Of a stretch of 10,440 bases of DNA, positions 1 to 6,859 are shown piece by piece (the stretch's first letter is position 1; every line of letters starts with the position of its first letter). Location of the stretch: contig JAEUVW010000116.1 in assembly GCA_016786525.1 (NCBI GenBank), positions 1 through 10,440 on the forward strand, written 5' to 3'. The DNA comes from Chitinophagaceae bacterium. GTDB taxonomy: Bacteria; Bacteroidota; Bacteroidia; Chitinophagales; Chitinophagaceae. The notes under the pieces were generated by a model. That model had not been told where the DNA came from, did no database searches, and worked only from the letters and a program-made list of their open reading frames with translations. The position numbers and the translations under genes were made by a program.

Positions 1-897
1 CGGACCATGTTTTACCAGACCTGGGGATACAGGGACGGGGATGCCTCCAATTGTCCTTTCTTCCCCCCGATCTGCACCTACAAGGGTATGGATAGCCTGC
101 TGAAAAAACGGTATACCGATATGGCTGTTGAAAATAAAGCCCTGCTTTCGCCGGTCGGCAGCGTCTTTAAGGAAATCAGGGCCCTTTACCCGGCAATTAA
201 TCTATACCAGGCGGACGGTTCTCACCCTACTGAAGTGGGTACCTTTGCCGCCGCCGCTACATTTTATACCGTATTGTTCCGCAACGATCCGAAAAAGATC
301 AAATTCACCGGCAGCGTGCCGCCGGCAGAAGCCGCACAGGTATTGCAGGTTGTTTATGACATAGTGTATAAAGACCTGGCTGCCTTCTTTGTCTATCAAT
401 ACGATCCCACGGCAGACTTCTCCTTTACGGCGCCGGGACTTACTGCTACATTCAACAGTTCGGCATCCGTAAACGCGGTCTCCTATGCCTGGAATTTCGG
501 CGATGGTAAAACCGACGCTGTGGCCAATCCAACCCATACTTATACGACTGCGGGTACCTATACCGTTCGCCTGATTACCGGCAATTGCTCCGTCACAGAC
601 ACGATGGAGAAAAAAATCACGGTACCCGGTTCCGGAACCGCTGTTGCAGAAAAGGATCTGCTGGGCAGTATAAGCATATTCCCGAACCCTGTACACAATT
701 CCTTTAGCATTCAAGCGGCAGGGATACTGCAGGATGTGCAGGCTACTTTGAGCACCTTTACAGGTATTGAAGTGATGAGCGGGATCGATATCAGTCAGCC
801 CGTTAGCCTGCAGGGGCTATCATCCGGCTTGTACCTGCTGCGTCTCAGCGACCAGGCTACGGGTGCAAGTGCTGTACACAAGATCATGAAAGAGTAA
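1..897 (+). CDS. Secreted SGNH/GDSL-type hydrolase with PKD domain and T9SS sorting tail (5' end missing)
   Basis: The reading frame is open from the first base, so the true start lies outside the window; the ATG at 7 is probably internal. Counting from that ATG, the first ~130 residues look like the end of an SGNH-hydrolase fold: D70-G-S-H73 is the block V Asp-x-x-His that carries two of the catalytic residues. The Ser and block II/III motifs would be upstream. Residues ~136-207 form a PKD domain with the typical WNFGDG at 162-167 and an HTYTTAGTYTV strand after it. Residues ~222-296 are a C-terminal type IX secretion (Por) sorting domain beginning ISIFPNPV and ending in a Lys-Ile-Met-Lys-Glu strand. 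The protein is therefore probably exported, cleaved and either surface-bound or released. The substrate (an ester or acetylated glycan) cannot be told from this fragment. The hydrolase assignment rests mainly on the DGSHP block and is less sure than the PKD and sorting domains. Confidence 0.82.
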   Translation, partial: RTMFYQTWGYRDGDASNCPFFPPICTYKGMDSLLKKRYTDMAVENKALLSPVGSVFKEIRALYPAINLYQADGSHPTEVGTFAAAATFYTVLFRNDPKKIKFTGSVPPAEAAQVLQVVYDIVYKDLAAFFVYQYDPTADFSFTAPGLTATFNSSASVNAVSYAWNFGDGKTDAVANPTHTYTTAGTYTVRLITGNCSVTDTMEKKITVPGSGTAVAEKDLLGSISIFPNPVHNSFSIQAAGILQDVQATLSTFTGIEVMSGIDISQPVSLQGLSSGLYLLRLSDQATGASAVHKIMKE

Positions 898-909
898 ATG
901 ACGGACACC

Positions 910-942
910 AGACTTATAAGGTTTCGGAAACCTTATAGGTCT
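910..942. repeat. Long intergenic hairpin, probable dispersed palindromic repeat
   Basis: The arms at 910-924 and 928-942 pair over 15 positions (one G-U) around a CGG loop, with the core ATAAGGTTT/AAACCTTAT. It begins 12 bases after the stop of the upstream gene. The following bases (CTTTACGATC) are only weakly T-rich, so it is a poor terminator by itself. A degenerate relative follows at 961-985: GGTTTC then AAACCTT and AAGATCTT. From memory, AAGGTTT/AAACCTT palindromes recur between genes in Bacteroidota genomes; that is recollection, not a search. Confidence 0.6.
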
Positions 943-1004
943 TTACGATCATGAGAACAGGGTTTCAAAAACCTTCTAAGATCTTAACGCTATTTTCAGA
1001 TCAT

Positions 1005-1040
1005 AAAGGCCTCAACGGTGCCGGGGCCTTTTTTTGTTTT
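1005..1040 (+). terminator. Rho-independent terminator after the T9SS-protein gene
   Basis: AAAGGCCTC (1005-1013) pairs with GGGGCCTTT (1023-1031) in a nine-pair stem with one G-U, around a nine-base loop. The stem runs directly into a T-rich tail (T7 at 1029-1035, then G and TTTT). It lies 108 bases past the stop at 897 with no other gene between. Because it also covers the GTG at 1018, which would extend the recG frame upstream, it argues that recG starts further down at 1096. Confidence 0.82.
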
Positions 1041-1048
1041 CAGGAACC

Positions 1049-1080
1049 TTGGGTTCAAAAGAGTGATTCGTTTATTTTTG
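1049..1080 (+). promoter_or_regulatory. Bacteroidota-type promoter for recG
   Basis: TATTTTTG at 1073-1080 matches the TAnnTTTG -7 consensus, and a TTG at 1049-1051 lies 21 bases upstream at the spacing expected for the -33 element. The recG ATG is 15 bases after the -7 box, implying a very short leader. The promoter sits just after the upstream terminator. Confidence 0.65.
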
Positions 1081-1095
1081 TCGTCTGAAGCACCT

Positions 1096-3201
1096 ATGCA
1101 ATCCTCTGCCGGCAACATATTGAGCACCCCTATTGAGTACCTGAAAGGTGTGGGGCCCCAAAGGGCAGAATTGCTGCGCAAAGAGCTGGACATCAGTACC
1201 TACGGCGATTTGCTGGGGCATTATCCTTTCCGTTATTACGACCGTACGCGTATCGCTAAGGTCAGCGAGATCAATGACCTGACGGAGTATGTGCAGCTTT
1301 CCGGCAAGATCGTCAATATTTATGAAGAAGGGGAAGGACGGAAAAGAAGGATCTCCGCAACATTTTATGATGATACCGGCCGCATCAACCTGGTGTGGTT
1401 CCAGAGCCTGAGCTGGGTTAAGAAAACACTGGAAGAGTACGGCGAATACGTGGTCTTCGGAAAGGTCAGCTCCTTCAATGGGTCGTACAGCATCACACAT
1501 CCGGAGATGGAGACGATCGCAAGGGCCAATGCAGTGACCGGCATTCAGCCTGTTTATTCGTCTACCGCAAGGTTGACGGCCATGGGCATCTCCAACCGTT
1601 CGTTTGGCAAACTCACGCAGGTGCTGCTTGAAAAAGTAAGGGCCTCGGATATCCCGGAGATCCTGCCCCATGCCCTCCTGCAACAATACGGGCTGGCGGG
1701 CCGGTACCAGGCACTGGTCCAGGTCCACTTCCCCAAAAACGACCAGGAAGCGCAGCAGGCACGTTACCGCCTGAAGTGGGAAGAGCTGTTCCTGATGCAG
1801 ATGCAGATCGCCAACCTGCGCCTGCAGCACACCATCCAGCCCGGTTATGTTTTTGATACCGTAGGCGACAACTTTAATACTTTTTATAAGGAGTGCCTTC
1901 CGTTTGCCCTGACCGGCGCACAAAAAAGAGTGCTGCGTGAAATCAGGGTAGATACCGCTACCGGCAAACAGATGAACCGCCTGGTACAGGGCGATGTAGG
2001 CAGTGGTAAGACCATTGTCGCTACCATGAGTATGCTGCTGGCATTGGATAACGGTTTTCAGGCCTGCATGATGGCCCCTACCGAAATACTGGCCCGCCAG
2101 CATTACCAGGGTATCAGTGAATTGCTGGCCCCCCTGGATATTCCCGTTGCCATCCTGACCGGAACGGTAAAAGGAAAACAGAAAAAAGAAGTCCTGAAAG
2201 GCCTTGCCGACGGATCGATACCCATCGTAGTCGGTACACACGCGATTATCGAAGACAGTGTACAATTTAAAAACCTCGGCATGGCCGTCGTCGATGAGCA
2301 GCACAAGTTTGGGGTCGGGCAGCGTGCCCGCCTGTGGAAGAAGAATACGATGCCCCCGCATGTGCTGGTGATGACGGCTACACCCATCCCCCGTACCCTG
2401 GCCATGACTTTGTACGGAGACCTGGATGTTTCCGTGATCGATGAACTCCCTCCCGGCAGGCAGGCAATCAAGACCCTGCACCGGCCGGACAATTACCGGG
2501 CACAGGTCATGGGTTTCCTGAAAGAAGAGATCGGTAAAGGCCGCCAGGTCTATATTGTCTACCCGCTGATCGAAGAATCGGAAAAAATGGATTATGAAAG
2601 CCTGCTGGCCGGTTACGAACAGGTGAAGTCCTGGTTCCCGGAAGATCACTACAAGATCGCGATGGTACACGGGCGGCAGGAAGCCGAAGAACGCAAGCGG
2701 AATATGGACCGCTTTGTGAAAGGAGCGGCCCATATCCTCGTCGCTACCACAGTGATCGAAGTAGGGGTGAATGTGCCGAACGCATCGGTGATGCTCATTG
2801 AAAGTGCTGAACGCTTTGGTCTTTCCCAGCTGCACCAGCTCAGGGGCCGGGTAGGGCGTGGGGCGGAACAGTCTTTTTGTATCCTGCTCACCGGCAAAGG
2901 CATCGGCCAGGAAAGCTACGAGCGTATGCAGGTGATGGTGTCTACATCAGATGGTTTCGTTATTGCTGAAAAAGACCTGGAAATGAGAGGGCCGGGTGAT
3001 GTATACGGTACCCGGCAGAGCGGAGACCTGAAACTGAAGATTGCGGATATTGTAAAAGACAGTCCCCTGCTGGAACAAAGCCGGCATGCAGCTTTGCAAT
3101 TGGTAGCAGAAGATCCGCGATTGGAAGCGCCGGAGCACCAGCGCCTGAAAGAAGCTTTAGGGCTGCTGGGCAGCCGTTCGGAATGGAACAAGATTAGTTA
3201 A
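1096..3201 (+). CDS. recG: ATP-dependent DNA helicase RecG
   Basis: RecG remodels stalled replication forks and branch-migrates recombination intermediates in the cytoplasm. The 701-residue product (counted from the ATG at 1096) is of normal RecG length. Near the N terminus is the YLKGVGPQRAELL helix-hairpin-helix-like segment (~15-27), followed by the OB-fold wedge region (~65-150). Walker A QGDVGSGKT is at ~298-306, motif II is DEQH (~400-403) followed by KFGV, and motif III TATPIPRT is at ~427-434. The second helicase lobe carries ATTVIEVGVNVPNA and the QLRGRVGRG motif VI. The region after it (DLEMRGPGDVYGTRQSG) is characteristic of RecG/Mfd proteins. A longer frame reaching GTG 1018 is possible but would start inside the upstream terminator and ahead of the promoter, so ATG 1096 is preferred. 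It converges on crcB with only six bases between stop codons. Confidence 0.97.
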   Translation: MQSSAGNILSTPIEYLKGVGPQRAELLRKELDISTYGDLLGHYPFRYYDRTRIAKVSEINDLTEYVQLSGKIVNIYEEGEGRKRRISATFYDDTGRINLVWFQSLSWVKKTLEEYGEYVVFGKVSSFNGSYSITHPEMETIARANAVTGIQPVYSSTARLTAMGISNRSFGKLTQVLLEKVRASDIPEILPHALLQQYGLAGRYQALVQVHFPKNDQEAQQARYRLKWEELFLMQMQIANLRLQHTIQPGYVFDTVGDNFNTFYKECLPFALTGAQKRVLREIRVDTATGKQMNRLVQGDVGSGKTIVATMSMLLALDNGFQACMMAPTEILARQHYQGISELLAPLDIPVAILTGTVKGKQKKEVLKGLADGSIPIVVGTHAIIEDSVQFKNLGMAVVDEQHKFGVGQRARLWKKNTMPPHVLVMTATPIPRTLAMTLYGDLDVSVIDELPPGRQAIKTLHRPDNYRAQVMGFLKEEIGKGRQVYIVYPLIEESEKMDYESLLAGYEQVKSWFPEDHYKIAMVHGRQEAEERKRNMDRFVKGAAHILVATTVIEVGVNVPNASVMLIESAERFGLSQLHQLRGRVGRGAEQSFCILLTGKGIGQESYERMQVMVSTSDGFVIAEKDLEMRGPGDVYGTRQSGDLKLKIADIVKDSPLLEQSRHAALQLVAEDPRLEAPEHQRLKEALGLLGSRSEWNKIS

Positions 3202-3207
3202 ATGATA

Positions 3208-3576
3208 TTAGCGAACCAGTTTCGTGCCCAGCCACACGGCCAGTATGCTCAGGATCACGCTGGCGCAGATGTACAACAAGGCCTGACCGGCCTGGTTGTC
3301 CTGGATCAACTTCAGGTTTTCAAAGGCGAAAGCAGAAAAAGTAGTGAATCCGCCGCAGAAACCGGTAGCCAGCAGTAAAGCCAGGCTTTCGTTTTTGGGA
3401 TGATGCCCGGTGAAATAGCCCAGGATCATACCGATCAGCAGGCTGCCGCTGATATTGATCAGTAAGGTGGCCGTGGGGAAGGAGGCAGCAAAATACTTCC
3501 TGCCCAGCAGGGAAACCAGGTAGCGGAAACCACTGCCGACACCACCTCCGAGCATGACTAAAAGTAAATTTCTCAT
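3208..3576 (-). CDS. crcB: Fluoride ion exporter CrcB/FluC
   Basis: This 122-residue membrane protein belongs to the CrcB/Fluc family, which exports fluoride as an antiparallel dimer in the cytoplasmic membrane. Family signatures are all present: GGGVGSGFRY at 10-19, the N41-x-x-G-S segment in helix 2, and GFCGGFTTFSAF at 72-83, whose phenylalanines F80 and F83 correspond to the fluoride-lining pair of characterised homologues. Four hydrophobic helices fit the usual 120-130 residue length. Single-gene presence suggests a homodimer. No fluoride riboswitch is recognisable in the 70-130 bases upstream. A weak -7-like box (TAATATTG on the minus strand, 3586-3593) lies nine bases before the ATG. 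The gene is divergent from the tetR-efflux operon, but no functional link is known. Confidence 0.95.
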   Translation of the reverse strand: MRNLLLVMLGGGVGSGFRYLVSLLGRKYFAASFPTATLLINISGSLLIGMILGYFTGHHPKNESLALLLATGFCGGFTTFSAFAFENLKLIQDNQAGQALLYICASVILSILAVWLGTKLVR

Positions 3577-3647
3577 TTCCTGTTACAATATTAGGAAGCA
3601 TTTTTCAGTAAAAAGCAGCATTTTTTCAAGGGTAATAACAAATTATT

Positions 3648-3690
3648 AATTAAACGTTTGTTTGAATGTTCAAACAAACGTTTAATTTTG
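3648..3690 (+). promoter_or_regulatory. TetR operator palindrome overlapping the efflux-operon promoter
   Basis: The arms AATTAAACGTTTGTTTGAA (3648-3666) and TTCAAACAAACGTTTAATT (3669-3687) are perfect inverted repeats of 19 bp around a TG centre. TAATTTTG at 3683-3690 is a TAnnTTTG -7 box, and TTTG at 3661-3664 (18 bases before it) or 3657-3660 (22 bases) can serve as the -33 box, so the palindrome covers both promoter elements. The repressor ATG follows 18 bases after the -7 box. Binding here would block transcription of the whole operon, as in classical TetR autoregulation. The palindrome contains an AAACGTTT sub-palindrome near each end (3652-3659 and 3676-3683), centred 24 bp apart, which may reflect two cooperating dimers. 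Confidence 0.85.
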
Positions 3691-3708
3691 CGTCCTAATT
3701 TGAAAGAT

Positions 3709-4347
3709 ATGGAAAGCAGATATAACGAAAAGCAGGTGCAGATACTTTCTGTAGCGGAGCGTTTGTTCTCGGAGCAGGGATTCAGCGGAACATCAGTCAG
3801 GGATATTGCAGGCGCGGCCAATGTAAACGTAGCCATGATCTCCTATTACTTCGGTTCCAAGGAAAAATTACTGGAAGCCATATTCGATTACCGCATCAGT
3901 TCAACAGCCATACAAATGGAGCACCTGTTGGCGCAGACCCACGTAGACCCTTTTGAAAAAATCGAAATGCTGGTCGATCACTATGTCGATAAGCTGCAGA
4001 ATAATACCTGCTTCTTTAAGATCATGCAGAGTGAGCACATGAAAGGCCACGGCAACAAAGACCTTGACGGGATCATCTTCCAGAGCAAAAAGAAAAATTT
4101 TGACCTGATCTCTGCGCTGATCGCAGAAGGACAGAAAAAAGGCCTGTTCAAAAAGAATATTGATGTTTCCCTGATGGTGAGTACCCTGGTCGGCGCATCC
4201 AACCAGATCTACATCGGCCAGCAGTATTATAAAAGGCTGCATGAACTGGACGATATGCCTGAAGAAAAATTTCAGCAATTGCTGAAGAAAAGAATGAGAG
4301 TTTTTTTAAAGAACATGTTTAAAGCAATACTAACGTATGAACTATAG
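3709..4347 (+). CDS. TetR-family transcriptional repressor of the efflux operon
   Basis: The product has 212 residues from ATG 3709, a normal TetR length. The N-terminal DNA-binding domain is clear: an AERLFSEQGFSGTSVRDIA helix pair, then the recognition helix region VNVAMISYYFGSKEKLLEAIF (~39-59). The remaining ~150 residues form the variable helical ligand-binding and dimerisation domain, which gives no clue to the inducer. The frame could be extended to a TTG at 3658, but that lies inside the operator palindrome and upstream of the -7 box, so it is rejected. The stop overlaps the start of the TolC-like gene by 11 bases, indicating co-transcription and likely translational coupling. It most probably represses its own operon and is released by a pump substrate; this is inferred from context. 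Confidence 0.93.
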   Translation: MESRYNEKQVQILSVAERLFSEQGFSGTSVRDIAGAANVNVAMISYYFGSKEKLLEAIFDYRISSTAIQMEHLLAQTHVDPFEKIEMLVDHYVDKLQNNTCFFKIMQSEHMKGHGNKDLDGIIFQSKKKNFDLISALIAEGQKKGLFKKNIDVSLMVSTLVGASNQIYIGQQYYKRLHELDDMPEEKFQQLLKKRMRVFLKNMFKAILTYEL

Positions 4348-5680
4348 CGTAAAAAAGATGAGCGGTATTTTTTCCTTATTACTGCTCGGATTTTCAGTAC
4401 AGGCGCAAAATAATAAGAACCTGAGCCTGGATGAAGCCATTAAATTAGGTGTGGACAACAGCAAGCAATTGCGCCAGAGCGCTGCAAAAATTGCGGCTGC
4501 GGACGCTTCCCTCCGCGAGCTGAAAGACAGGAGATTGCCTTCTGCCAGCATTTCCGGCTCTTACCTGCGCGTCAGCAAGCCCACCATTAACCTGCTGATG
4601 AACACCGGGGGCAGTAACAGTGGCGGCAGCGGGGAACAACAGGGCGGTTCCGCAGCACCCAACGTAAAAGAAGCCATGTATGCCCTGGGCAATGTATCCT
4701 ATACCCTGTTCGACGGGTTTAAAAACTCGGCAGCGATCAAATCGGCCAGGTACCTGCAGGAAGCGACGCAGCTGGATGCCGAAACAGACCGCCAGCAGGT
4801 GGTACAGAATATTATTTCAGCGTACAGCAACCTGTACAAAGCCAACAGCTCTGTAAGCCTGGTCAAAGAAAACCTGAAGCAGGCGCACCAGCGCACCGTA
4901 GACTTTGACAACCTGGAGAAGAACGGGTTGCTGGCGCGGAACGACCTGCTCAAAGCAAAATTGCAGGAATCCAATGTACAACTGTCGCTGCTGGATGCCG
5001 AAAGCGAGCTGCATGTGGCCAACCTGAATATGGACCTGCTGCTCGGTCTTCCGGAAGAAACAGTGCTGCTGCTGGATACGGCGGCCTTCCGGCAGAATGA
5101 TACACAGATACAAGGCCTCCCGTATTGGGAGCAGGAAGCGCTGAACAACCGTTCCGACTTTAAAGCGATAGACCTGCGCCAGAAAGCAGCCTATGCCAAC
5201 ATTAAATCTGCCAAAGGCGGTTATTATCCCTCACTGAGCCTTACCGGTGGCTATGTGGCCCTGAATGTACCCCATGCGATACAAGTGACAGATGCCTGGA
5301 ATGGCGGCATTGGCTTGCGCTACAATATCTCTTCGCTCTGGAAGACCGGTGCTGAGATCAGTGCCGCCAAAGCACAACTGATGCAGACACAGGCCGCACA
5401 AGCCCTGCTGAACGATAACATCAAAGTTCAGCTGTACCAATCCTATGAATCTTATCTCGTCAGCCTGAAAAAAATAGAAGTACTGAATGTAGCGGTAGAG
5501 CAGGCCAATGAGAACTACAAAATCCTGAAAAACAAGTACGACAACAGCCTGGCGACGACGACAGACCTGCTGGACGCAGATGTGCAGCAATTGCAGGCCA
5601 AATTGAACTACGCCTATGCAAAAGCGGATGCTGTTGTCGCGTACAACAAACTCTTGCAGACCGCAGGTTTGGTAAAATAG
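4337..5680 (+). CDS. tolC: TolC-like outer-membrane efflux channel (OEP family)
   Basis: The 447-residue protein starts with a signal peptide, with hydrophobic IFSLLLLGFSVQAQ and likely cleavage near residue 24. There is no lipobox cysteine, so it is an unacylated outer-membrane protein. Two outer membrane efflux protein (OEP) repeats follow: LSLDEAIKLGVDNSKQLRQS (29-48) begins the first, with YTLFDGF (122-128), long helices and the LLGLPEE turn (~235-241). The second repeat runs to NYKILKNKYDNSLATTTDLLDA and a final helix. A Gly/Ser/Gln-rich insert at ~91-106 lies near the first beta-hairpin and is probably an extracellular loop. It should form the trimeric outer-membrane exit duct for the EmrAB-like pump encoded downstream. 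Translation may begin at ATG 4337, overlapping the repressor gene, or at Met8 (4358); both leave an intact signal peptide. Confidence 0.93.
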   Translation: MNYSVKKMSGIFSLLLLGFSVQAQNNKNLSLDEAIKLGVDNSKQLRQSAAKIAAADASLRELKDRRLPSASISGSYLRVSKPTINLLMNTGGSNSGGSGEQQGGSAAPNVKEAMYALGNVSYTLFDGFKNSAAIKSARYLQEATQLDAETDRQQVVQNIISAYSNLYKANSSVSLVKENLKQAHQRTVDFDNLEKNGLLARNDLLKAKLQESNVQLSLLDAESELHVANLNMDLLLGLPEETVLLLDTAAFRQNDTQIQGLPYWEQEALNNRSDFKAIDLRQKAAYANIKSAKGGYYPSLSLTGGYVALNVPHAIQVTDAWNGGIGLRYNISSLWKTGAEISAAKAQLMQTQAAQALLNDNIKVQLYQSYESYLVSLKKIEVLNVAVEQANENYKILKNKYDNSLATTTDLLDADVQQLQAKLNYAYAKADAVVAYNKLLQTAGLVK

Positions 5681-5728
5681 TAAAACAGACATCAATATTA
5701 ACATTCAAAACAGCTTATACTAGTAACA

Positions 5729-6829
5729 ATGGCAACACAAAACGACATACAAGAACCGGTTAAAAAGACCAACAAAAAATTCATGATCATCCTGGTCGCT
5801 TTAGTGCTGGTGGGAGGCGTCTATGGTATCATGAAATTTAACCACAGCCGCCACAATGTAGACACAGACGATGCACAGCTGAATGCCAATATCAGTCCCG
5901 TTATTCCCCGGATACAGGGTTTTGTCAGCGAGGTGCGCGTAAAGGACAACCAGGACGTAAAAAAAGGCGATACCCTGGTGGTACTGGACAACAGGGAAAT
6001 GCAGAATAAAGTATTGCAGGCCGAGGCAGCCCTGGAAAACGCCAAAGGTGCCCTGCTGGTTACAGAAGCGAACTCTGTAGCGGCCAATGCCTCTGCACAG
6101 TCTTCCCTGGCCAATGTCTCTACAGCTGATGCCAGCATCGAAGCCGCTAAGGTGAACCTGTGGCGCGCCAGCCAGGATTTTGACCGTTATGCCAACCTGA
6201 TCAAAGATCATTCGATCACGCAGCAGCAATACGACGAGGCGCTGGCTGCCAAACAAAGGGCAGAGCGTCAGCTGACCGTACTGAAAGAACAAAAAAATGC
6301 CGCAGCCAGCCAGGCCAATGCCGTCCGTTCGCAAAGCGTGGCTTCCAGCCAGCAAAGCACGGTAGCAAATGCCACCATTAAGCAACGCGAAGCCGATCTC
6401 GCCAATGCGGTTCTGAACCTGTCGTACACCTACATTACCGCGCAAGCAGACGGTAAAGTATCAACGGTTAGCCTGCAACCGGGCCAGACCGTTCAGGCCG
6501 GGCAGCAATTGTTCAGTATCGTGGTCGATGAAGCTGTATGGGTTATTGCGAACTTTAAAGAAACCCAGCTGGAAAAAATGAAAGAAGGCAACAAGGCGAC
6601 CATTACCGTAGATGCCTTCCCCGGTCACGAATTCGAAGGACAGGTACAGTCCCTGGCGCCGGCTACAGGTTCCCGTTTCGCGCTGCTGCCCCCGGACAAT
6701 GCCAGCGGCAACTTCGTAAAGGTAGTACAGCGCGTACCGGTGAAGATCACGCTTTCCAAAGCTTCTGATATCCTGCTGAAGTCACTGAGGCCCGGTATGA
6801 ATGCCCTTGTGGAAGTACACCTGGACTAA
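5729..6829 (+). CDS. emrA: EmrA/HlyD-type membrane-fusion (periplasmic adaptor) protein
   Basis: The 366-residue protein has a short cytoplasmic N terminus, one transmembrane anchor at ~18-35 and a periplasmic remainder. The conserved VDTDDAQ (44-50) begins the first half of the biotinyl-lipoyl domain (IQGFVSEVRVKDNQDVKKGD, 62-81). Residues ~95-225 form a long Ala/Gln-rich coiled-coil hairpin. The second lipoyl half is YITAQADGKVSTVSLQPGQ (235-253), and the beta-barrel contains WVIANFKETQL (271-281) followed by RFALLPPDNASGNFVKVVQR. These are typical EmrA features. It should bridge the inner-membrane EmrB-like transporter and the TolC-like channel. The gene lies 48 bases after the channel gene and 30 before the transporter gene, with no terminator seen in between, so it is part of one operon. 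Confidence 0.94.
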   Translation: MATQNDIQEPVKKTNKKFMIILVALVLVGGVYGIMKFNHSRHNVDTDDAQLNANISPVIPRIQGFVSEVRVKDNQDVKKGDTLVVLDNREMQNKVLQAEAALENAKGALLVTEANSVAANASAQSSLANVSTADASIEAAKVNLWRASQDFDRYANLIKDHSITQQQYDEALAAKQRAERQLTVLKEQKNAAASQANAVRSQSVASSQQSTVANATIKQREADLANAVLNLSYTYITAQADGKVSTVSLQPGQTVQAGQQLFSIVVDEAVWVIANFKETQLEKMKEGNKATITVDAFPGHEFEGQVQSLAPATGSRFALLPPDNASGNFVKVVQRVPVKITLSKASDILLKSLRPGMNALVEVHLD

Positions 6830-6859
6830 TCAATATTTTATCTTTTTTAAACACATAGT

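Noticed and set aside
1018..1095. GTG start at 1018 giving a 727-residue RecG
   Set aside because: It starts inside a strong intrinsic terminator and upstream of a good promoter; the extra 26 residues are not part of the RecG family pattern.
1072..2835. Minus-strand open frame of 587 codons across recG
   Set aside because: It is the antisense shadow of recG, rich in Cys, His and Gln with no family resemblance.
3577..3647. Fluoride riboswitch upstream of crcB
   Set aside because: The minus-strand leader is AT-rich and lacks the conserved bases of the crcB motif.
3658..3708. TTG start at 3658 extending the repressor by 17 residues
   Set aside because: It lies inside the operator palindrome and before the -7 box, so it would not be in the transcript; the ATG at 3709 gives the normal family N terminus.
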